This document shows positions 18,101-24,374 of a DNA stretch of 24,374 nt, in pieces. The notes beneath the pieces were generated by a model. It was given only the letters and a program-made list of their open reading frames with translations, was not told the origin of the DNA and did not search any database. The stretch covers positions 80,362-104,735 of the forward strand of contig RQSC01001240.1 in assembly GCA_013416795.1 (NCBI GenBank), read 5' to 3'. Source of the DNA: Prasinococcaceae sp. CCMP 1430. Taxonomy: Eukaryota > Prasinodermophyta > Palmophyllophyceae > Prasinococcales > Prasinococcaceae. The translations under genes and the position numbers were made by a program. Every line of letters starts with the position of its first letter. Position 1 is the first letter of the stretch.

Positions 18101-21100
18101 GCGGACGAGCGCGTGCGCACACACATTGTTGTGAGGGTGGCTGGTAGCAGCACATGCTCACCCTGCCTCGCATGGAAGCGCACAACTCGTGCGAGCTTCG
18201 AGGCAGCATTCGATGTTGAGAGAGAAGGGTCTTTCAGTCGCACCATCACGTGCTTGGTGGACGCAGCACAGCAGGGCCGATGCCTCCGCGTGCTCGCACC
18301 CGTTGGCGTGTGCAACTCGCTCGACCTACCGATGGAAGTGTGCTTCACAGCAAGAGCAGGTCGAAGCGCCGACGAGAGCGCACGTGCTGGCGGCGATTCT
18401 GTGCAGCTGATGCCGGGTGAGTACGCGCCAATTCCCGCGGACCTCTCTGACGATGCGAGTCTGCGCGTGCGGCCCTTCGAGACGCTTGGATGGAGCGGTG
18501 AAAGCAAGACTACGCATGAGTGGAGCGAGCCGCTGATGTTTGGATCCATGCTTGAGGTTGCGCGCGGTGGCCGCGCCCGCTATGTGCGCTGCGGACCGGC
18601 ACGGGGCATGCGCGTCGCACCGCCAATCCATTGCAGCGTGCTGTCCGTGCCAGCCGAGGTGCGCGTTGGTGGTGGCAGTAGTGGCGCTCACTTGCGTCCC
18701 GAAGTGTCCTGGTTGTCGCTCAGTCCGACCTTGCAGCTCAGCAACGACCTGCCTTGCGATATCGAGATGCTGGTCAAGGGGCCGGGCGTCTCGAGTGCCA
18801 CGCAAGAGGTTTCAATGGTGGCAGGATCTGTGGACAACATACACGGTTTCGATCCCAGGTGAGACGAGCGACGAAACGGGACCGCACAGTGCACAGAGTG
18901 CACTCGCCCGGCCGCAAAGATGTTGATACGCTCGTTCTGACGCACGCGCGTGCTCTCCCAACGCACTGTCGTAGATATGACATCCAGGTGGCTGTCCAAT
19001 TGCAGGGGTATGAACAGTCGGCGATGTGCGCTATCAGTCCCGAGTATGACTTGGGGTTGACGGCGGGCTCACAGGGCCCACGGCAGCGCATCATGCTCAC
19101 GCTCGTGCCATGCTATCATGATTCTCTGTGTGTGCGACGTCCGGTGACTGTCGAAGTACTGGCTGAGCGCCTCGCGGGGGGCGCTCGGCGCGTGTCGGTG
19201 TCGTGCTCGCTAGTTGTCTTCAATCTGTCGCCATTCGATCTGAAGCTTGAGCTCGATGCGGGAATGGACGATTCAGTACAAGAGCTCGTTATGGGCGCGA
19301 TGGGGGCCAGCGCGGCCACCATGGTGGCTGGCGCGCACGCGCATTCGAGCGATCGCCCTGAAAGGGCGGAGGTGAGCCCGCGCCTGGCGTCGTGCGCGCC
19401 CCCACCAGCGGGCTCGGGGCGTGCGGAGGAGCAAAGTGCAACTCCCGAGCCGCACAGTATCGACTCCAGTATCGGCGGCATTCCCTTGAGATTGTCGGAT
19501 GCTTTCGAGGATAGCATCAGCCCGGTCTCGGCGGCGCCGTCGCCGACGCGTAGGGGGGGCTCTCCCGTGCGAAGGTCCGAGTCGCGCGAACTCAGTGGTA
19601 CTCCGCGTGCAATTTCCCTGCGCTCGGCAGGCGCCCACGAGCTCGAGGGTGCGATCTACAGCTCGCCCGACGAGGATGTGTCTGCTCCGCCCGTGCGGCG
19701 ACTTCGCTGTGCCGTGCACGCGCGTCCTGCCACCGGCGTTGAGTGGGGCTTCGCGCGCACGGAGATTGACCTTGCACAGGCAGGTGTCACTGAGACTGTC
19801 CGCGTGCGAGGGAGGTGGGCCAGCGACAGCGACGAGACTGTCGCGCGGTCGCTCGAATATGGTCTTGCGTTCGAGCACGTCATTTCTGCGCGCCACCTCC
19901 ACAAGACGCTAGTGGTGCGCGCGCGCTACGAGTTCGCAAATCTCACATCTCGAACGATCGCCTACGCACAGGAGGACGGGCCCGAGCACGTACTCCAGCC
20001 TGGCGAAGTGCGCCCAGTGTGCGTCACGCGCGTGCGATCGCGCGCATTGGCGGCTCTTGGAGTACGCGCACCAGCATGGTTTCGCGTCCGCTTCGATGAA
20101 CCCGGCTGGGAGGCGAGTGGGGCCTTTCCCTTGGACTTTGCGGGCACTGCCACGCTGAAGCTGCGCCACTTCGACGTGCAACGAACTGTGCTGTTGAAGC
20201 TCGACGCGCGCCCAAGAGACACAGCGGCGGCCTCCACGGCGCTCGATGCGGGGCTCGGCGGAGAAAGTGACGCGACTGAGTGGGCGCTGGGCGCTGCCAC
20301 GCGCATATGCCTGAGCGAGCACGACGGGCGCTGGCCATATCGTGTGATCAACTTGAGCAGCGTGCGCGTGCTTGTTGAGCAGGCGGGCGTAGGCCCTAGC
20401 GCACGCCCGGCATTGTTGGCCCCGCACAACGGCTGGTGTGAGTATGCGTGGGACGAGCCCTTCGCACGCACGCGTCGGCTGCGAGTGGTGGATGCATGCG
20501 AGCGCACCATAGCCGTGTGTGCACTCGAGGTGAGCGACGCGCCTCCTACCTACCGTGAGAGCGCAGAGGGAGAATGGATCGGCAGGCGTTTCCTCAGCAG
20601 CACAGTAGGTTGGCTCGGTGCTTGGACTGGCGTGGCATATGCTCGCTGCGCGCGTGTGCTGCGGAAGCGGCTCACGCGAGGGGGAGACAGTGCGCGCACG
20701 AGGGTGCGCGTGCGCGTGGTGAGCGAGGGCAGCCTTCGCGTCCTTCAAATTCTGGACGAGCGGCCAGTGGGCAGCAGGCAAGCGTCGGTGCCTATGCGCG
20801 CGCGAGCGCTCAGCCTGATGCGCCCAGCGGACGGTCCGCGTCGGTCTGAGAGCGCAGAAGCGCCGGCGACCGATCTGCACTTGGAGTTGTGCGTTGGCAC
20901 GGTGGGCCTGTCGCTCATCGATGATGCTGCGCGCGCCGAGATTGCGTACGCGTGTGTTCACGGGCTACGCCTCGCGCGTGCCGACGAGCCCACTGGCGAG
21001 ACCGCGTACGAGCTGATTTGCGAAGAACTGCGCGTGGACAATCAAAACGGCATTGGAGCCAGCGGCGCTGGTGAGGGCTTCGTGGCCGTGCTATGGAACG

Positions 21101-23115
21101 GCGGGTTGCGCAGGCGCGGTGGCGGCATTGTTGCCCTGCCTGGGGCAGCGTTGCTCCCGCCTGCACTGCGCCTGCGCGTGCGCCAGGCTCAAGGGCGCGG
21201 GAACGAGCGTGCGAGCGCAGTCCATCTTCGCGCGATCTTGGTAGATGTGGCGCCTCTGCATGTGCAGTTGGAGGACACGTTCGCGCGATCGTTGCTTGAG
21301 CTGGGCGAGGGCCTTGCCGACGCTGCGCAGCTGGGTCGCGGAGGTTATTTGGCTGCAGGCAATCCACGCGCTGGCGCGGCTGCGGCCGCGGGTGTGCCGG
21401 CATTGGGGTCACTGCCCACTTCCCCGGTTGGAAAGGCTCGCCGCATGCACTTACGACGCGCGCACAGCGGGGGGGGCGGGCAGGCGCACGCGGATGTGCT
21501 TGGCGGTCTCCGCCGCGATACCTTAGGCTCGAGCTCGAGCCTGAGCAGCGAAGGCGCTCGCGCCCCTCTGGAGAGCACGACGGACCGGGCGGCCACCTCG
21601 CTGTCCCTGCACGTTGATCGCGTGCGGGTGTCGGCCCTTTCGATATTTCTTTCGTACAGCAGTTCGGCGCTGCCGACCGCACTGGTCACGCACGGCGCGC
21701 TTGGGGGCGTCGGACCGAGCAGCGACGTCGCACGGCTCGCGATGCGCGCCGCGTACCGCATGCTCTCGTGCGACAATCTGCCGCTCTCCTTCCGCGCGAT
21801 GGAGCTTGAACACCGCAGCGTGGTCGGCGCGTCCGCGGCAGAGTGTGTGGGAGAGCTGCTACGCGGGGCGCTGCCGCGTTACCGCTGGCAGGCAATCGGC
21901 ATGATCTTCCGTGTGCTGCTCTCTGCAGATCTCTTCGCCAATTCGACGGGCGTCCTCATGGCGATTGCGGAGGGCGTCAGCAGCTTCGTGCGCCACCCAT
22001 TGCGCGGGCTCGCGCGGCTCAACGCCGATGAGGCGCTCGAGGGCATGGCGCAGGGCTGCACGGCGCTCGCGGCGGGTGCGGGCGTGGCGGCACTCACTGG
22101 TTTGGCACGCATGAGCGCGTTCGGTCACCGGCTCTGCGTGGCAGTGCTGGAGCTCAATCAGCAATACCTCGCCGAGGAGGGCGGTGGTGGGCGCGTCTCG
22201 CGCGCGAGCTCGCGGCGCGGGCGGGCGCGTGAGGGCAGCGTATTGGCCAGTGCAGGTAGGGGGCTCACGGCACTCCTGTCGTCCTTCGTCCAGGGCGTGG
22301 AGAGCGGGGACCCAATGCGACTGCTGCGAGGCACTCTGCTCGGCGTCCTGGGCGCAGTGGCCCGCCCCGGAGCGGCAGCGTTCCACACCATCTTCCGCGC
22401 GGCGCAGAGCGGACGCGGCGCCATCCGCGGATTGCCGCCACCGCGCGTGCGGCCGCCGCGCTACCTAAACCCCGTCGGTGCGCTGGCCGAGTACGACGCA
22501 GGCGCGTCCGAGGCGCACATGTTGCTGGGGCTCGCGCTCGAGGGTGAACACCCACTCGAGCTTCGCGCCAGCTCGGGTGCTGCCCCGGGGGCGGCCGACG
22601 AAGGCGGTGCCCTCGTGGCGACCGCCGCGGTGGTGCGGCGCTCGGGCCTTCCGCAGGCAGTGCCGACGCCGGCAGCCGCGGTCGCCGGCGACGTCGGTAG
22701 CGCCGAGCGGCGCGTTGGCGTTGCGTGCCACGCTGTGGTGCGCGACGGCATCGCCGCATGCCTCGCGCGCGAGGATGTGGCCGTGGAAGAGCGCGCCATG
22801 GTGTTGTGGTGCGCGCAGGCCGGCGAGGTGTTGTGGCAGCGCCTCGACGAGAGCGGGCGCGTGCTCGAGGTCGTTTCGCTGGCGCCGCCGCTGCCAAGCG
22901 CGTGCGGCATCGGCAGGTTGCGCGCTCTGAGCCACAGCGTGGCCGCGCAGGGCGGGCTGCCTTTGGTGACGTGCCAGCTGGAGTTCGGTGACGCCTGCGA
23001 GGCCGCCCGTTTCTCGCGCGTGTTGGCCGCCGCGACTTCGGGACGGCGGGCGCCCAGGCCCGTCGTGTGGTCCGCGGGGTTCGCGCGGCCGCGCGGCCGG
23101 GGCATGCGCGCGTGA
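12122..23115 (+). CDS. VPS13-family bridge-like lipid transfer protein (3,625 aa)
   Basis: Exons 12122-18858 and 18975-23115. VPS13 proteins are long hydrophobic-groove rods that move bulk phospholipid between organelles at contact sites. The start MFSRLLADVVAGLLGSFVEG, followed by SFTLRDLVLRRDAL, is the chorein N domain (about 1-100), which is why ATG 12122 is chosen. A repeating beta-rich groove follows, broken by disordered inserts such as a Ser/Gly-rich one at about 490-530. Residues about 1949-2770 carry the VAB (SHR-BD) beta repeats: IRNETGVQLEYW, VCNSLDLPMEV, LQLSNDLPCDIEM, LVVFNLSPFDLKLEL, and PYRVINLSS with YAWDEPF. Residues about 3000-3400 are the helical C-terminal module (VDVAPLHVQLED, FANSTGVLMAIAEGVSSF, RHPLRG). 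A PH-like end may lie at about 3490-3600. The length matches the family. Which VPS13 paralogue it is cannot be said. Confidence 0.92.
18859..18974 (+). other. Spliceosomal intron in the VPS13 gene (116 nt)
   Basis: Donor CCCAG|GTGAGA, branch-like CTGAC at 18937-18941 (its A is 34 nt before the 3' end), a pyrimidine-leaning stretch, acceptor CTGTCGTAG. Phase 2: AG plus A gives AGA. It joins IHGFDPR to YDIQVAVQLQGYE inside the VAB domain, where VPS13 proteins continue without break. Summed coding length is a multiple of three. Confidence 0.87.
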
Positions 23116-23135
23116 TCGCGCTCGATGGCGCGATC
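23114..23135 (+). terminator. Hairpin at the VPS13 stop codon
   Basis: Perfect 8-bp inverted repeat GATCGCGC and GCGCGATC with a 6-nt loop TCGATG. It starts on the second base of the TGA stop, so it lies at the very head of the 3' UTR. No bacterial-type T-run follows. Its role, if any, would be in mRNA 3' end structure. Confidence 0.4.
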
Positions 23136-23309
23136 GCCCGGATGGGGTAGAGATCGAGGGGAGGGGGGGGCGATGGATGGGTGGTTTGGAGAGGGGCGCA
23201 GGTGGCGGGGTGTTGTATTTTCATGTAAACAAGTTTAACGTATAGCAGGCGCCCCCTCTTGAGAGGGGCGGCGAGTGCGCGGTGCGATGATGCCTCCCTG
23301 CCGCACTCT
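23136..23309. other. Convergent 3' region between VPS13 and the lyase
   Basis: A G-rich stretch (about 23151-23210, including an 8-G run) is followed by an AT island at about 23211-23245. The island contains TGTAAA (23224-23229) about 110 nt after the VPS13 stop, a plausible polyadenylation signal of the TGTAA kind known from green algae. The remaining sequence up to the lyase stop is unremarkable. Confidence 0.4.
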
Positions 23310-24329
23310 TCACTTGGACTTTACGGGGTAGCTCTTGCCGACTCGCGTGTTGAGGTTGAGCGTCTTGGGCAGCCGCTCCTCATCGTAGTAGCGGTCCTCG
23401 ACGTCGAAGTAGCTCTTGAGCCTGAGCACCTCCCTGAGCTCGTCGTATCCGGCGAGGAGGTCGTCCTCGTGTCCCGCTAGCGAGCCACCCTCCTGGAGCG
23501 CGCCATACGTGCTGCGCAGCGCGCGCGTCGCCGCCAGCACGCCGCTGAGCGGCCGCAGCACGATCTGGAAGCCCATGTCGTGCAGCTCTTCGAGCGAGTG
23601 GTCCGGCGTGAAGCTTCCCTCGATCATGTTGGCCACGCGCGGGCCGACGGTTTCCTGGCCGATGCGTTTCAGCTCCTCGGTGGTGCGCGGCGCCTCGATG
23701 TACGAGCCGTCCGCGCCCGCCGCCACGTAGGCGTTGGCGCGCTCGATCGCCATGTCGAGGCCGGTCTTGGCGCTGGTCGCGCGCGCGTCCGTGCGCGCGA
23801 TGAGGAAGAAGTCGGCGCCGCACTCGTCGATGGCGTCGCGCGCGGCGTGCACCTTCGAGAGCATCTGGTCGACCGCGATGGGCGGCGAGGTGCGCGCGCT
23901 GTGGCCGCAGCGCTTGGGCCACTGCTGGTCCTCGATGATGCAGCCGCTCGCGCCGGCGGCGATGAGGTCGAGCACGGTGCGGCGCACGTTCAGCGCGTTG
24001 CCGCCGCCGGTGTCGGCGTCGGCGATGATGGGCATGCCCAGCGAGGACTCGGCGGCGCCCACCGGGTTGCCCTCGCTCACCTGGTTGGACACCGACGCGA
24101 CCGCGGCGCGCGTGGCCGCGGCCATCTCGGGCGGCGTGAGGAGGCCGACGTCGGGCGCCCCGAGCAGCGTCGCGCTCAGCGCGTAGCCGCTGAGGAATCC
24201 CGCGTGGAAGCCGGCGTCCTGCGCGAGCTTGGCGCTGAGCGCGTCGTAGACGCCCGGCACCAGCAGGCAGCCGTGCTCCTCGATGAGGGAGTGCACGCGG
24301 CTCGACCCGACGCGCTCCGTCGTCGACAT
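23310..24329 (-). CDS. Isocitrate lyase/PEP mutase superfamily C-C lyase (339 aa)
   Basis: Mg-dependent TIM-barrel enzyme of the PrpB / oxaloacetate hydrolase / dimethylmalate lyase / carboxyPEP mutase group. Seen: LLVPGVYDALSAKLA at 22-36 (start of the barrel), SGYALSA at 47-53, the metal-site strand IIADADTGGGNALNV at 101-115, IIEDQQWPKRCGH at 131-143, and IARTDARA at 178-185. Cys141 in KRCGH is the catalytic Cys of the C-C lyase branch; true PEP mutases lack it, so lyase or hydrolase chemistry is more likely than C-P bond formation. The segment between the ADADTG strand and the preceding helix (about 80-98) looks longer than in PrpB. ATG 24329 is right for a cytosolic form; a spliced targeting leader beyond the window cannot be excluded. 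The exact substrate is unknown. Confidence 0.85.
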   Translation of the reverse strand: MSTTERVGSSRVHSLIEEHGCLLVPGVYDALSAKLAQDAGFHAGFLSGYALSATLLGAPDVGLLTPPEMAAATRAAVASVSNQVSEGNPVGAAESSLGMPIIADADTGGGNALNVRRTVLDLIAAGASGCIIEDQQWPKRCGHSARTSPPIAVDQMLSKVHAARDAIDECGADFFLIARTDARATSAKTGLDMAIERANAYVAAGADGSYIEAPRTTEELKRIGQETVGPRVANMIEGSFTPDHSLEELHDMGFQIVLRPLSGVLAATRALRSTYGALQEGGSLAGHEDDLLAGYDELREVLRLKSYFDVEDRYYDEERLPKTLNLNTRVGKSYPVKSK

Positions 24330-24374
24330 GCACGCCGCGCGGCGCGCCGTCGCGCGCGCCGCGCCGGGCCGCGC

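Noticed and set aside
1-24374. tRNA, rRNA, CRISPR arrays, insertion sequences or viral genes
   Set aside because: No cloverleaf with a GGTTCGAnnCC arm, no spaced direct repeats, no transposase or terminal repeats, and no viral protein was recognised on either strand.

Overview
This looks like a gene-dense nuclear segment from a GC-rich unicellular eukaryote, most likely a microalga. The evidence is a VPS13-type lipid-transfer protein, a eukaryotic-style Trm1 module, a DUF726 protein, ankyrin repeats, and three short spliceosomal introns that can be placed exactly. The TrmB module has cyanobacterial/plastid-like motifs, and one flavoenzyme has a transit-peptide-like leader, so a plastid-bearing lineage such as a haptophyte or stramenopile is plausible. 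That assignment is inference and weak. Nothing looks bacterial, viral or transposon-derived.

Layout: (1) 241-1008 (+) small unknown membrane/coiled-coil protein behind a cluster of CCAAT boxes; (2) 1088-2712 (-) KMO/UbiH-type FAD monooxygenase with one intron, convergent with gene 1; (3) 3052-4863 (-) ankyrin-repeat protein with an STI1-like module and a C-terminal membrane segment; (4) 5413-7383 (+) DUF726/TMCO4-type alpha/beta-hydrolase-fold membrane protein, divergent from gene 3 across a 549-bp shared promoter region; (5) 7922-10621 (+) a two-domain tRNA methyltransferase, TrmB (m7G46) fused to Trm1 (m2,2G26), with one intron; (6) a 1.5-kb non-coding stretch of microsatellites, A-tracts and GTAC-rich palindromes; (7) 12122-23115 (+) a 3,625-residue VPS13-family protein with one intron; (8) 23310-24329 (-) an isocitrate lyase/PEP mutase superfamily enzyme, convergent with VPS13.

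The genes do not form a pathway; this is ordinary eukaryotic gene order. The three introns are 113, 126 and 116 nt. All begin GTG, end AG and contain CTGAC at a branch-site distance, and each restores an obvious domain continuation. The items most worth a second look are the TrmB-Trm1 fusion with an altered TrmB FPDPW motif, three E2F-like WTTCGCGG sites within 33 bp of the divergent promoter, the CCAAT cluster, and a family of short GTAC/TACCAT-GATGG palindromes confined to intergenic DNA. I see no convincing wholly new multi-gene system.
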